Shown here: positions 13,498 through 25,141 of the stretch, piece after piece | How positions within the stretch are numbered: position 1 is the stretch's first letter | Layout of the letters: each line of letters starts with the position of its first letter | Origin: Phyto melanocephala | Taxonomy: Eukaryota; Arthropoda; Insecta; Diptera; Rhinophoridae | NCBI GenBank assembly: GCA_941918925.1 | Contig: OW799236.1 | Location: 118,927,062 to 118,991,061, forward strand | Length of the DNA: 64,000 nt | Direction of reading: 5' to 3' | Program-made: the position numbers and the translations under genes | Notes under the pieces: model-generated | What the model was told of the DNA's origin: nothing | What the model saw: the letters and a program-made list of their open reading frames with translations, nothing else | Database searches by the model: none

Positions 13498-14307
13498 TCT
13501 ATATATATGAAAATCAATGTGTGTTTGTATGTTTGTTTGTGATTTATAGATGGTTAAACGGCTGGACCGATTTCCTTGAAATTCTCGCAGAATCTTTCTG
13601 TATGTCTGGAAGGAACTATAGGCTATATCTTGGTTTGAAATTGTAAGTGGGCGGGGTGCCACGCCCTATTAAAAAATAAGTATTAAATATTATATATCAC
13701 GAAAATTAATGCAGCTGGAGTCTTCAACTTAAGTACGGTAAACTTTCACATCCACACGAACATTTGGGTAAAAAATGGGCGGACTTTCAATAGTAGGCGT
13801 GGCCACATATATTAAATACTAAATTTCGTATATTTGGAAAACGATATCAATTAAAGTACTAAAATTTTGCAAGAGCAACTTTGATACCCAAATAAATATT
13901 TCTGGAAGAAATGAGTACATTAAAAGTAGAGGGCGTGGCAGCTCTCATAGCGATTGAATACTATAATTCGTATTTTCGGGAAGCGATAACAGTTAGAGTA
14001 CCAAAATTTTGCACGAGAAGCTTTGACATCTGTATGAATATTTTGATAAGAAATGGATGCTTTAGTAATAGTGGGCCTGGCACCTGTCATATGAATTAAA
14101 TTCAAAAATTCTTATATCTGGGAAGCGATAATAGTTAGAGTACCCAAATTTTCCAAGAGACATTTTGACGTCTATATGATTATTTAAATAAGAAATGGTT
14201 GATTTAGTAATAGTAGGCGTGGCACTTGCAAAATAAATATATTTTTGAACTATAAAATTTTTATTTCATTACGATGGGCGTGACGAAGCACAGCGGGTTT
14301 TAGCTAG
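13498..14307 (+). mobile_element. Non-autonomous Helitron with canonical ends
   Basis: The 5' end is TC (13498-13499) preceded by A, with the typical opening 'tctatatatatgaaaatc'. The 3' end is CTAG (14304-14307) followed by T, as expected for Helitron insertion between A and T without target duplication. Just inside the 3' end, 'gcgtgacgaagcacagc' can form an imperfect GCGTG/CAC-GC hairpin. The interior has the phrase 'acggctggaccgatttccttgaaatt', common to many insect Helitron-like repeats, and GTGCCACGCCC motifs. There is no helicase or Rep sequence, so it is non-autonomous. A tandem array occupies 13790-14240. A related diverged fragment ('cggctagatcgattttgct') follows at 14330-14420. Confidence 0.72.
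13790..14240 (+). repeat. Tandem repeat of about 140 bp inside the Helitron
   Basis: The phrase GTAGGCGTGGC or a variant recurs at about 13795, 13931, 14073 and 14215, giving spacings of 136, 142 and 142. Between the marks the units share 'gggaagcgataacagttagagtacc' type text and a 'gacatctgtatgaatatt' phrase. About three full units are present. Frames that cross this array are repeat-derived. Confidence 0.75.
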
Positions 14308-14308
14308 T

Positions 14309-15514
14309 ATATTAATAAATATGAAATTTTGTATATTACTAAGTGCATCACCGGAGAACGGCTAGATCGATTTTGCTAATTTTTTCTGAATCTTAAGTAT
14401 GGTTCTTACTAAAGAGTTGCGTAAAATGTTCTTAAGGTTATATATATATGAATATTAGTGTAAACATAAAAACCAAAACAAAAATAACAAAACATTACTC
14501 TTACTTAAATAAATTAATCATCACTTGAAAATATTTACTTTACTGCTGAGTTAGTGTTTGTGTTTTCAAACAAAAGGCGACAATGAAGAAAAAAAAATGA
14601 TAAGTCATGGTAAAAACATCGAGTACATTAGAACACATATAAAAAGGTAAAAAATTAAATAACAGTGTTACTTAGTTATTACATTCAGTTCATTTTACAG
14701 AGAAACCACTTTCTTATCATCGAATTTTTTTGTTACATGTAAACTTCATATTTGTAATAAAGCGCAAATGTTTTTCTCTATACAAGTTTTAGTCTAGGTC
14801 AACTATTAAAACAGTGGATGCGTTATCGGCTTATTAGCGACATATTGATAGGATCAGAACACATGAACATGAACTCCTTATACGAAAAAATATATTTGAT
14901 GCAAATTATGACTAACTGTTACAACTTTTTAGTTGAACCTTAGTACATGTTGTTTTGACAACAATTTTCTAATTAGAACCAAAAATGGTAATAATTGCAA
15001 AAGGGGTGATGATACCGGGACTACCTAGTCGTCTATAAAGAAATAGTTTTTTGAAATATAAAAAATATCTTAAATTTCCTTTAAAAAAAGAGTTTTAAAG
15101 AAAAGTTTTTCTTAAGTATTTTAAAACAATTTTTTTTATATTTTTTTTGAACTCAAGATTTAAAAAAAATAAAAATTAAAAAAAATTTTAATAAAGAAAA
15201 AATAGGAAAATCAAAAAATAATAAGAAAATATAAATTTTATAGAAAACGGAAAGCACGCCGTATAAAATGGTTTTTCTGAAGTTTAAAAGACGTCGTGGC
15301 AGAAATTTTTTTAAAGAATTTATCAAAATCGTGATACCTGATTTTGTTTAAATATATTTCCCTTTATAAAATATTTGTTGAAGGTTCTTAATATTTGTAT
15401 GTGTTTCTCAAAATAATTTATTGTAGAAATTGGATCAATTTAAAATTGACACAATAATTTTGTACATGTAAAATATTTTAATACGAGTTTTCAAAAAAAA
15501 AAAAAAAAAAAAAA
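14309..15514. other. AT-rich DNA, no gene seen
   Basis: Apart from the Helitron-like fragment at 14330-14420 I see only AT-rich sequence. A run of more than 20 A lies at 15493-15514, directly against the next transposon end. Confidence 0.4.
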
Positions 15515-16881
15515 TCAGGGGGCTGATTCTCGCATTCGTATACGAGCGAAATTATATTCGAACGTGCGAGTTTTCTTACTTTTGGGATTCTCTCATACGA
15601 TATCGAGTATCGACTATCGAAATTTCTAATGATGGCATTCGATAACGAGCTACATTTCTTATGCAACCTTGCGAGTAGAAACTCGTTAGCAAAAAAGCAT
15701 TCGAGTTTACGTTTTAAAGTATAAAAGTGAACAGAAAAGAAAATGTAAGTTAAAAATTTATGAAATTTTTTAAAGTAAATTGTTATATTTCTAGTCAAAG
15801 TTAACAAAAATAAATTATTCTCAAAGATATCTTTAGGGATTTTTTGGCAAAGAACACAGATTTGGCAAAATGCCTTTTTCCGAACAGTTCGCAAGGGAAA
15901 GCGAGGGCTAACCAACTTTTGGAGCAACTAGCCGCGAAACTTAATGCTTCTGGTCCACCAATAAAAGATGTGAAAATGTGGCGGAAAAAATTGTTTTACT
16001 TTTAGTAATGATTTTTTGTTTATTTATACGCTGATCAAAAACAACATGTACAAAAGAAGTTTTCTTTGAATAAATCTTCACTCAAGTAGAGGAACAAATC
16101 TTAGCTGCTGCTGGCATAGAAGTCGCTGTTTAGGGTCTGAGGACTGTGCAAAGCTTTGGATCAGTTTTAAAAACACAAGCAGAGCCAAAGTCAAACCTAA
16201 AACCTTTAGGTGATTAATTAAGTGTAATAGCACCTGAAGATCACAATAACGACTTGCCATCCACTTCTTCGTCATTAGTCTCGGACAGTAACCACTCCTC
16301 ATGTATAGAAGATGATGATTTAGAAGAATCAGTGACAGAAAAAAGAATAATATACGGAGACATAAAAAATAGAGTAAAGAAAAGGGAAACAAAAACTACT
16401 TTGCTAAAAAAAAATATGATGACTACAGAAAACTACCAGAAGGAGATGCTAAAAAGATTAAATTCCCTTATAGAAATAAAAAAAACAAGACCTCGAATTA
16501 AAACAAAGAAATGTCGAACTGAATATTCAGTTAATTGAAATGAAAAAGAAAAGCCTAAAAATTAAGGAAGAGGAGCAATACTTAGACAAACAAATTAAAG
16601 AAATAGAGTTGCAAATACGAAGAAAGGAGTTAGAAACACTTAATATGGATATCGAAATGAAATAAAAATAGCAATAAATCCCTATGTACCTACATAAAAT
16701 TTTTATAGGCTTTAAATTTTTTTAATTTCAAAAAATATGAAAAAAATAAGTTCTTTACAACACTGAACTAAAAACTCGATTCGTTTCGTATCGAGTAACA
16801 TCATTAGAAACTTGTACGCTATCGAAATTAATTTCGATACGAGATGTATTTCGATCACGAATGCGAGAATTTGCCCCCAGA
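15515..16881 (+). mobile_element. Decayed PIF/Harbinger-like element with imperfect terminal inverted repeats
   Basis: The left end TCAGGGGGCTGATTCTCGCA and the complement of the right end, TCTGGGGGCAAATTCTCGCA, match with a few differences. Similarity continues inward to a 'tttctaatgatg' phrase followed by a CGATA-containing phrase, so the subterminal regions are also inverted. Both subterminal regions are dense in CGAT/TCGA words (15540-15720 and 16775-16860), possible protein binding sites. Between them lies a Myb/SANT-like protein pseudogene. No DDE transposase is visible, so either it was lost or this is a derivative. I could not find a target duplication; the left flank is a poly-A run. 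Assignment to Harbinger is an inference from the Myb/SANT-like partner protein. Confidence 0.55.
15800..16665 (+). pseudogene. Myb/SANT-like DNA-binding protein pseudogene (zeste-like, Harbinger partner type)
   Basis: Proteins of this family bind the element ends and help bring the Harbinger transposase to them. At 15830-15985 one frame reads like the conserved Myb/SANT-like block: a DFLAKNTDLAK phrase, then LLEQLAAKLNASGPP and IKDVKMWRKK, with the usual Trp and the Leu-Asn/Gly-Pro-Pro turn. After stops, a VEEQILAAAGIE-like phrase follows at about 16085-16125, a typical second conserved block. Then comes an acidic Ser-rich linker (SSSLVSD... near 16260-16330) and a Lys/Glu-rich coiled coil ending at the TAA at 16663-16665. 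The frame shifts at least three times (before 15830, after 15990, and in an A-run near 16480), so it is dead. A possible intron (gtaagt near 15750, ttctag near 15791) precedes it. AATAAA sites follow the stop. Confidence 0.6.
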
Positions 16882-19800
16882 TGGTAGTTTTATCCTAAGT
16901 TTTTTTGGAAGTATTCTTTACACTGCAGATTTAAAAAAAAAAAAAATAGAATTTTAACAAAAAAGCAAATTTTATAAAACTTAAAAATTTATTTAAATAT
17001 TTTTTATTTATTTTAAAATTTATATTTATTTTTATATTGTTAAAAAATTAGTTTTATTAGACTTAAGTTTCATAAATTTGATTTAAATTTTAATTGCTCT
17101 TTTCATTTGTGTAATTTACTTAAGTCTAGTTTTAATTTCATTTCACAACTTTAACACATTGAAATTATTAACATTCACACTCTGTAACATATTTTCGGGA
17201 TGTTTGTAAACTCAATAAACTCAAATCTAGATTTTACATTGTTTGGAAAATTCTCGATCTGGTATCACAGTATAAATATAAGAAACCTATAGGAGGTGTT
17301 AGTAATTGTATATAAAATATGAATCAATCTTTTACAACGAAATTTTAAGAGTGCTGATTATTGTTTGCAATAAAAGAATCCCGGTTTATTTAAAGTCTAT
17401 ACAATGTATAAATATTACAATATTGTTGAAAATAGCAAGAAATTTTTTAAGAAAATTGATCATACATTTTATATTTACATACTGGACATTTAATAAAGGT
17501 AAAATATTTCTAAATTTTTATCAAAATTTTATTTTAACTGGTAAAATAAAAAAACTGTTTTCGAAATCCAAAGATTTATCTAAAATTAATTTAATGTTAA
17601 CTTTGTTAGCTAATTTTTAAGCCTCTTGTTACCTACTGCTTTATTTGTTTTTGTTTGACACTTGCTTCACAGTTTGGAAGAGTTTTCTTTCCCCCTTTCA
17701 ATTTCATAGTCAAACAAGCATATTTATACAACAAACAAATATTCACAAGAATAACAATGGCGTCAACAGCATGAACTAAAATAGCAATAACAAGTATGCA
17801 AAAATTGCCGAAAGAGCAGGAAAAACAGCAGCAACAACATTAAAGGATGTTCAAGAAATGAAACAAACACTGTAACAAATATTTCTTAGTCCTTATTTCT
17901 CAAAGTTTTTATCATACCAAAATAACATTTGTTAAATTTTTTTTTTCAAATAAATTTTCAACATTTTTTTTTTCTAGTCGTCACTTTTGCCTGTGCACTG
18001 TCAATAAGCCTGCTGTTTTGAATATTTGTAACTTTGAGAAAGTTTTGTTTATCTTGTATTTATATTTGTTGATTTGATTGTGTGCTTCGGAAAACGCGAT
18101 ACAACGTAAATAATTTAATTACTATTTAATTGCGAAACAACTAAAACAAGCTGTGACAGCAATGGCATAACAAAATTTTAAGAAATAACTGACTGACTGT
18201 CTAACTTACTGCGCGAATAAATATGTGATGAAACGATAAGCGAATAACAAAACAAAAAATTGGGTAACGGTTGTTTGTTTGATTCATTTTATTATTTTAC
18301 TTTTTTTATATGCCTTTTTACAGAAGGACGTTTTTTTTGGGCTTGACTTGGAGGATGTCGTTAGTCAAAAATAATTTGTTAAAAAATTTGTAATTGTCAT
18401 CAGAACTTGTGTATTTGATTGGATAATTTGTTGGGTTTTTAGAAAAATGCAGAATTTATAAACGCATATTTTTTTGGCAAAAATTTTCAGCAAAATTTTT
18501 TTCTTAAATAATTTTTTTAAATCTTTTATTAAATAGGATTTTTCTTAAATGCTCTTCATTCTGATGCTTTCACTTATTGTAAAAAAAATTTGTTTTGAAT
18601 AAAAAAATGAATTTCTTCAACATTTTGCAGTTGTTGAAAAATTTATATATATTTTGATTACACATACTTTTGAATTTGCTTAGTATTAAAATTAAACCTG
18701 AAACCGCAGACAGTACGTAAGTCTATTAAATATACCCATGAAAATAACTCCAAGGAAATGCCTTTTCCCCGTAAGTCTCTATTAGTGCTGTGGTCATGTC
18801 CTGATCATTGTAATTATTCCTTTAAACTGTGTGCAGGACCGCCTTATGTTACAATGTCAGATTTTCTGATGCCACTGATAACAAACGTCCTTTCGCTATT
18901 GTCTTAAACCTTTCCTTGACTAGTCCTAGGAAAGCTAGGAAAGTGATATTCAAAGGAATCAACAAAATTTTTATTCTTCGTTTTCTTTTTTTAATTCATA
19001 GCAAAATACATTTTTTCAATATTTATGTAGCCGACTAGAAACGAAGTAAATTAACTGTGTTTTTGTTCAATTTACTGAATATAAAAATGAACCTTGCATA
19101 TTTATTCTTCAAGTAATCACAGTTCAGAGAAATTTTTGTTTATGTCTTTTGTATGAAGTTTGACATTTGCAATAAATGAGATACGAGAGACAATCATTAT
19201 AAATCTAAGGACTTTAACAGCTAAAGTTCAAAGAAATGTGATAAAAAAAATTATCAGCTGGCCAATCAAGACATCCTAATGAAAAAGTTTGCTTTGAAAA
19301 GTAGTTACGACTGTTCATTGAGATATAATAGATTTCCAAAGATAAACCTAAGATTTGACTTTATCGCCATATATGTAGTATAGTGTTGGCAACCCTAAAA
19401 AAACAATTCGAAAGCTGACAGTTAAGATGTCAAACAAACTGGCCGTCCAAAAACAAACCAATCGAACGTCAATATTGAAACAATGTGTGGCAGTGTCGGT
19501 GACAATCCAGTAACCTCAGTTCGACTTCGTGGACAAAAAATGCAACTTTCAAGATCAGAGTATACTCACTTAAGATCTGTGCCTACATGCTAACAAAAAT
19601 TATTATATTATTATTAATATTATTATTTATATTATAATTAACACAGCTACAATGGGCCAAAAGTAATTTATTTCTATGTATGTATAAAATTTGTTACAAA
19701 TAAGTTAATTTAAATATTATTTGTCGTCCTTCGACAGCCTTATATCATGAAATGTAGTGTGCCGAGCAAATACAAAAGAAGTATTTCAGAGTTTTAGGAT

Positions 19801-20728
19801 AATTTGCATTTTGTTTTTGAAATATTCGATTACAATTAAGAAAAAAAGAAATTTTTATAGACATTCATGTCTGTGCTGTTAAAAACCCCTATTTAAATTC
19901 ATATTAAACGATTTACAATTTTTTAATATTTCTGTCAGAAGGTGCGAACTTTTATGTCTGTATATGCACGAAGAAACAGAATTGTTAAAAATATTAAAAA
20001 TAAAATTTATTTACATTTTTCCTGGCAAAACATATTTTATTTATTTTTTCTTTTATTCAATTTAGTGAATGCTGCACAAGTGGCATATAAATGCCGTCAT
20101 ACACACATACAAATATACACATCGTTATATTATAAACAGCCTCTTGCATGTTCTTAGCACTTACTGATGTCTTTTAGCTTATTATTTGGCCAACTTGTTA
20201 TAATTTTTATTTTAAAAGTCCTTTTGGTATTATTATAAAATGACATAAGACATAAGAAAAGGAAAACAATCAACCGCGTTATCACAACATTGTATTGAAA
20301 GTAAACATAAAGCTAATTTTGACAAGGTGAAAATATTGGACAAGGAGAAAAAAGAGAACAAGAGATATACATTGGAGAGTTTGAGAATACAACAAAGATC
20401 AGAGCGTGCAATAAATACCAAGGAAGATAAGGACAACATTAACGCAAATTACACCATAGTTTTAGTTTAATGATGACGATTGTTTAAATAATTGGCTGTG
20501 ATATTTTTATTATATTTTTACATTTTTTAATTTATTAAGTTTGTGTTTTGTGTCTTGTCCACTTTATACTCACCTGTGATATTTTAAAAAATGTTAAATT
20601 AAATTAAAAAGATTGTAAGTTCAATTATTTAAAAACCATTTGTTTAATTTAAACTCTTAACTAATTTTAATAATTCTATCTTATTTTAATTTTGTATGTA
20701 TGTGTTGCCAGATTGATTTTAATAAATG
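16882..20728. other. AT-rich DNA, no gene seen
   Basis: There is no supported gene. A slightly less AT-rich patch at 18700-18960 ('ccgcagacagtacgtaag', 'tgactagtcctaggaaagc') may be an old repeat fragment but I cannot name it. The patch 19385-19560 is similar in composition and also unassigned. A (TTA)n-like stretch lies at about 19600-19640. Confidence 0.35.
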
Positions 20729-20770
20729 AATCCCTGAAGAAGTTGGAAAATATCAACGAAACGTCGGATT
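20729..20770 (+). ncRNA. Hammerhead-ribozyme-like motif 1 (Penelope-like element type)
   Basis: In order: AATCC (20729-20733, stem I 5' strand), CTGAAGA core (20734-20740), an extra A, stem II GTTG with loop gaaaatat and CAAC (20742-20757), GAAA core (20758-20761), C then G (62-63) as a 2-bp stem III with no loop, TC, then GGATT (20766-20770), which pairs fully with AATCC. The predicted cleavage is after C20765. Hammerheads with a near-loopless palindromic stem III are known in Penelope-like retroelements and can work as dimers. The extra A between core and stem II departs from the textbook consensus. No Penelope coding sequence is recognisable nearby. Confidence 0.55.
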
Positions 20771-23341
20771 ATAAAATGAAATAAATAATCTTTTATTTTA
20801 TTTTAAAAAAATGAAACGTATGACCTTGAAAGCCCGAATTTAGGAAATTTATTGAAAAATATAAAAGTGGGCTGGTTTTTAAAAATAATTAAATTTTTAT
20901 TTTAATTAATTTGTTCATAAGTAGATTTGTGATTGTTTTTGTAAAAAATTAAATATGATGGAGAAATATTATACTTTGGCTTTGAAACAGAGCTTTTAAA
21001 ATTTTGTTAGAAAAATTAAGGTATTTTGACAAAAATATTTAAGTCAAGCTGATAGTTCAAAAAGGATACTTTGCATTACAGTAAATGTTGTTTGCAATAC
21101 CTTTTTTATGTATTTTATTTTTATATATTTTAGGTTGTAATTACTTTTTTCTAATTGTACATATCACATTAATTTTAATTAATATAATTAGAAGCACAAA
21201 TAAGTTATTTGATCTTCAATACTTAAAGCAAATACTTCTACATCGAGATAAAATCGTATTCGTTTCAAAAAAAAAACAATATTTTTCCAGTTTTGTTTTC
21301 TCTAGTACGCACAGGATGGAAATTTATTTTCTTAATCAAGGATAATGAAAACGATGCATGAACCAGTGAACAATTTTAATGAAAAATAAAAATTTAGTTG
21401 TTGCTTGTTTCAAACTAAATTCGAGTTAACAATTTTGAGAGTTATGAAGAACTGCATATTCCCGGATGATTAAATTAAATTTGATTTATTTAAATACCGG
21501 AATTAAAGAATTCCAAGAAGAAGGTGTGTTAACTTGTTACTGATTTAAAAAGTTACCGGGTTAATGTGGTAGTTTTTGGACACTTTAAACGTTCCTGGAC
21601 CTCATATGTATTGAATTTATTTAAAATGTTACACTTGTGAAATATTTAAAATACAATTTGCACTTATGATGTAGGGTACAATTAACCAATAAATATCACA
21701 ACAAAATAAAATTTCTTCTTAAATAACGATAATACGATAACTTTGCCACACTACCACCAACAACACGTCTGATCTTATCTGACAATATAGAAAAAGCTAA
21801 AAAGAATAACAAACTACATTTGCTACTTTAACAAAACTTAACAATGCATAGCATAATGCAATCCAATTCCCATAGCAGTGCAACATAATAAAAGTATGCA
21901 ATATAAGAAAAGAAAAAATTTATTAGAATTTATTGTATGCGAAAGCAAAAGAAAACTCACCGCCAAACAGTACAACGAACAACTAAACCTTTAACATGAA
22001 TATTGCCTTATAACAGCAACAGTGCAATAACAAAGGAAAAACGATTAAGTTGAATTTGTAATTTGCAAGTAGTTTGTTCATTTACGACAATAGAAGTACA
22101 GCTATAAATACACAACGCATATACACAACTGAGAACAAGAACATTGAATTGATAGAGGAAAAAAGGGTTATTTTCTCAATGTAAAATGTTCACTGCTGTA
22201 AAGAAAATATATGTTTGTCTACTGACTACCCAGCACTGAGCAGTGGCAAATGTCAGTAGTATTGTAGTGTTTTGCTTACATTTTACTACTTTAACTAGAA
22301 GTTTTTATTTTTATTTTTATTTTTCATTTTCATTTTCATTTTCGTTTTTTATTTTTATTTTTCTATACGTTTTGAGTACAATAACTTGTGTTCCATAGTG
22401 TTCCAGTGCTGCAACAATTATAAAATTGCAATTTATCATTTGTAATTTGTAGCATTTGTTCGTTAAACAAAAGAGCAACGAAGAAGTATGTACTCTGGTA
22501 GAAAAGGTTGCAGTGCAATAGGAACTTAATATATAGATAAACAGATTTTAGTGGTAACTAACCAAAACTACTTACCGCCTGCTTGTTTTGTTTAAGCCAC
22601 TAACTAACTATAAGATGAAGAAGAATGAGCGACGTTATCTACGGCACTTAACTTTTCTTAATTATATTCTACTAAAACGATACGTGTATTTGAATTGTGG
22701 GGGTTTTTGTTGGAGTAGAGTGGAAAGAGAATTAGAAGGGCAAATATTAAAAATTAGTGCATCTGCTGAACCAATGTGTTATAGTTTTAGAAGTGTGAGG
22801 AAAAACATAGTTCATTGAAAATCGAGAGAGTTGATTTTTCAGATCGTCCATATTAAATAATTATTGCAATTCTAGTAAAAACCATAATAAACCACAACCT
22901 TTTAAAATTTACAAAATTAAGTTTAGTTACAGAAAATATTAGAAGCAGTAATCGGAATATTAATAGATTTTGTTACAAAATTAACGTTGAGAACTTCTTG
23001 CTCATTATTGAACAAAAATACAAGGTTCAACAAAACGATCAGTGTGCAAGCGAACAGTTAATTTATTTTAATCCATTCAGCCGAGTGAACTTTTAGCATA
23101 TTAGGAATAAATATAGAATTTCTTATGATTTGTTGTTTGTGTGTTTCACTTTCGTCATTCTTCCTTTCTTATTATTTAGTGATATATGAAAATGTTAGCT
23201 GTTTTCCTCACTTTTATAGTTCTTGTTATTTTTTATTGCGCTGAATTTTAGGTTTTATTAAACAAGACATAAAAAGGTAATAATAGTACTGTTACCATCA
23301 TGTACATACCACGTCTCAGGATAGACTAGTATGCCATTTTG
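20771..23341. other. AT-rich DNA, no gene seen
   Basis: I see no exon or RNA gene. A T-rich simple repeat lies at 22302-22365. The last bases before 23341 ('tatgccattttg') may be part of the DINE-1-like repeat into which the non-LTR element at 23367 was inserted. Confidence 0.4.
22302..22365 (+). repeat. T-rich simple repeat, (TTTTTA)n then (TTTTCA)n
   Basis: Four or so TTTTTA units pass into TTTTCA units and back to TTTTTA. This is low-complexity DNA with strong strand asymmetry. Confidence 0.8.
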
Positions 23342-23366
23342 TATTATTATTATTATTATTATTATT
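23342..23366 (+). repeat. (ATT)n microsatellite at the 5' junction of the non-LTR element
   Basis: About eight ATT units end exactly where the element begins; a shorter ATT run (25142-25153) follows its tail. Either the target was an ATT tract or the target duplication consists of ATT units. Confidence 0.85.
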
Positions 23367-25141
23367 GCGATACTGATACCGTTGCGATACTGATCAGGGG
23401 GACGAATCCAAATTCTTTATGTATGAGAGCAATGGAGGCTTTGAATATATCATATAACTGGGCGAAGGAGCGAGGGCTCAATGTCAACCCGGAAAAGACT
23501 GAAATCTGTTTGTTTACGAGAAAGAGGAAGATACCGGTGCATAGCTATCCCATCTTTCGGAATGAGACAATTAAGATTGATAAAAAGGTCAAATACCTAG
23601 GAATAGTACTTGATTGGAGACTATCCTGGAAGGACCACATTCAATGTAAAGTGGAGAGAGCTCAAAGAATATGGGCCCTCTGCAGAAGAGTGATTGGCTC
23701 AAAATGGGGCTTAAGCCCAAGGATGACACATTGGATATATACGAGTGTACTGCGGCCTACAATTACGTACGCTTCGTTAGTATGGTGGACATCCTTAGAG
23801 AAGAAGGTGAATATAAAACCTATTCAAAAGATTCAGAGACAGTGCTGCATTAGTATTTGCGGCGCCATGAGGACCACATCGACAATGGCCATTGAGAATA
23901 TATTATCCATTTGGCCTATTGAGATACAGGTAAAATATGAAGCGGCCTTAGCTGCCACAAGATTAATGGCAATAGATGAGTGGCTTATAAGAGAACATAA
24001 GACCAGATACCAAAGAATAACGGATATCTTACCGATAGGAAATATTACAGAATTAACATGTGATAAAATCCCGATGGGATATGAGAATATTAACTGCATC
24101 ACCATTATACCGGAAGAGGGAGAATGGGATGAGATAATCAGGATGGGAAACACCCACGGAATCGATCTTTATACAGACGGTTCAAAGATTGGTGACCAAA
24201 CTGGAATGGGCTTATACGACATAAGCCGAAATAGAGGCAAATACTTCCGTCTACCAGATCACAACACTATTTTTCAGGCTGAGATCATGGCGATTACGGA
24301 AGGAATTAAATGGATAAAGGAAACGAATAGCGAAACTCCGATTCGTATCTTAACGGATAGCCAATCAGTGATTAAGACATTAAGAAAGGAGAAAGTTGAA
24401 TCCCGGAACGTTTTGCAATGCAAGAGTGAGATAAACTCATATGCAAATTGTGAACATCTGGAGATAATATGGATACCAAGCCATCACGGGCTGATCGGAA
24501 ACGAGAAAGCCGACAAATTATCCAAAATGGGAGCTCTTTTGAGTACTATAACTTTGGAGAACGCCAAACCCCTTAAACGATTTAAGGATGAACTTAAACG
24601 TTGGGCAATGGAAGAACATGTCAGAAAATGGCAAAGCACTGATGTCGGTAAGGTGACAAGAACACTCTGGGGTGACCCAAATCTTGGGAAGTCAAAGGAG
24701 ATTTTGAGACTAAGTAGACCTACACTTAGGAAATTAACCGGTGTAATTACAGGTCATACGGAGTTGAGAACTCATTTAGCACGCATGGGATTATCTGAGG
24801 AGACGACATGTAGAGCTTGTGAGGAAGAGGATGAGACCCTGGTACACTACCTCTGTCATTGTCCTGCGTTTGGGCATATTAGGCGCGAAAATTTTACAGT
24901 AGATAATATGCCGAACTTGGAATACCTGGGGAACTCAAACTGGAGATCCATAAGGCCTTACATTGAGGGGACTGGTTTCTTGGACTAGTCCGATATTTAT
25001 GGGAAATTATGTTTATGGTTTTTTTGTTTGGGAATTCCGTTTTCCAGATGGAGCGCACAACATGCCAACTGGGCATAGGTGTATACCTGTCATGGGTTTG
25101 GGTTTTTATACCCCTCCTTTTCAACCTAACCTAACCTAACC
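23367..25141 (+). mobile_element. 5'-truncated non-LTR retrotransposon with RNase H and (CCTAA)n tail
   Basis: The insertion comprises the 3' part of ORF2 (23384-24988), a 3' UTR and a tail of CCTAA units ending at 25141, with ATT runs on both sides. The 5' junction is informative: GCGATACTGAT occurs at 23367-23377 and again at 23384-23394, separated by ACCGTT, a small duplication of the truncated end of the kind made by template jumping during target-primed reverse transcription. A shorter copy with the same 3' UTR and tail lies at 35394-35847, which defines the 3' end independently. The presence of RNase H after the reverse transcriptase points to the I/LOA/R1 side of the non-LTR tree rather than Jockey proper; the exact clade is unresolved. 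Confidence 0.85.
23384..24988 (+). pseudogene. ORF2 fragment: end of reverse transcriptase, RNase H, C-terminal Cys/His motif
   Basis: The frame is open for about 535 codons but has lost its N-terminus; the truncation falls at the catalytic YADD region, so the fragment starts with the AILIRG strand just after it. Reverse transcriptase landmarks follow: GLNVNPEKTEICLFTR, then KVKYLGIVLDWRLSWKDHI (thumb region). RNase H begins near 24160 with DLYTDGSKIG (first catalytic Asp), then a Glu in FQAEIMAI, a second Asp in ILTDSQSVI, and IWIPSHHGLIGNEKADKLS carrying the late His and Asp. All expected RNase H acidic residues are present. Near the C-terminus is CRAC-x9-HYLCHC (about 24810-24860), a Cys/His motif typical of ORF2 ends. 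It stops at TAG 24986-24988. The absence of internal stops suggests a fairly recent insertion. It cannot be active without its 5' half. Confidence 0.85.

Noticed and set aside
15478..15927. 149-codon open frame on the minus strand
   Set aside because: It is Phe-rich translation of a poly-A run plus the antisense of the Myb/SANT-like pseudogene; the plus strand carries the recognisable domain.
23339..23383. Apparent start of the ORF2 frame with a poly-Tyr leader
   Set aside because: The Tyr run is translation of the ATT microsatellite; true similarity begins at 23384 after the truncation junction.
25123..25141. Telomere repeat (CCTAA)n
   Set aside because: It is the 3' tail of a non-LTR insertion, repeated in the copy at 35831-35850, and too short to be a telomere.
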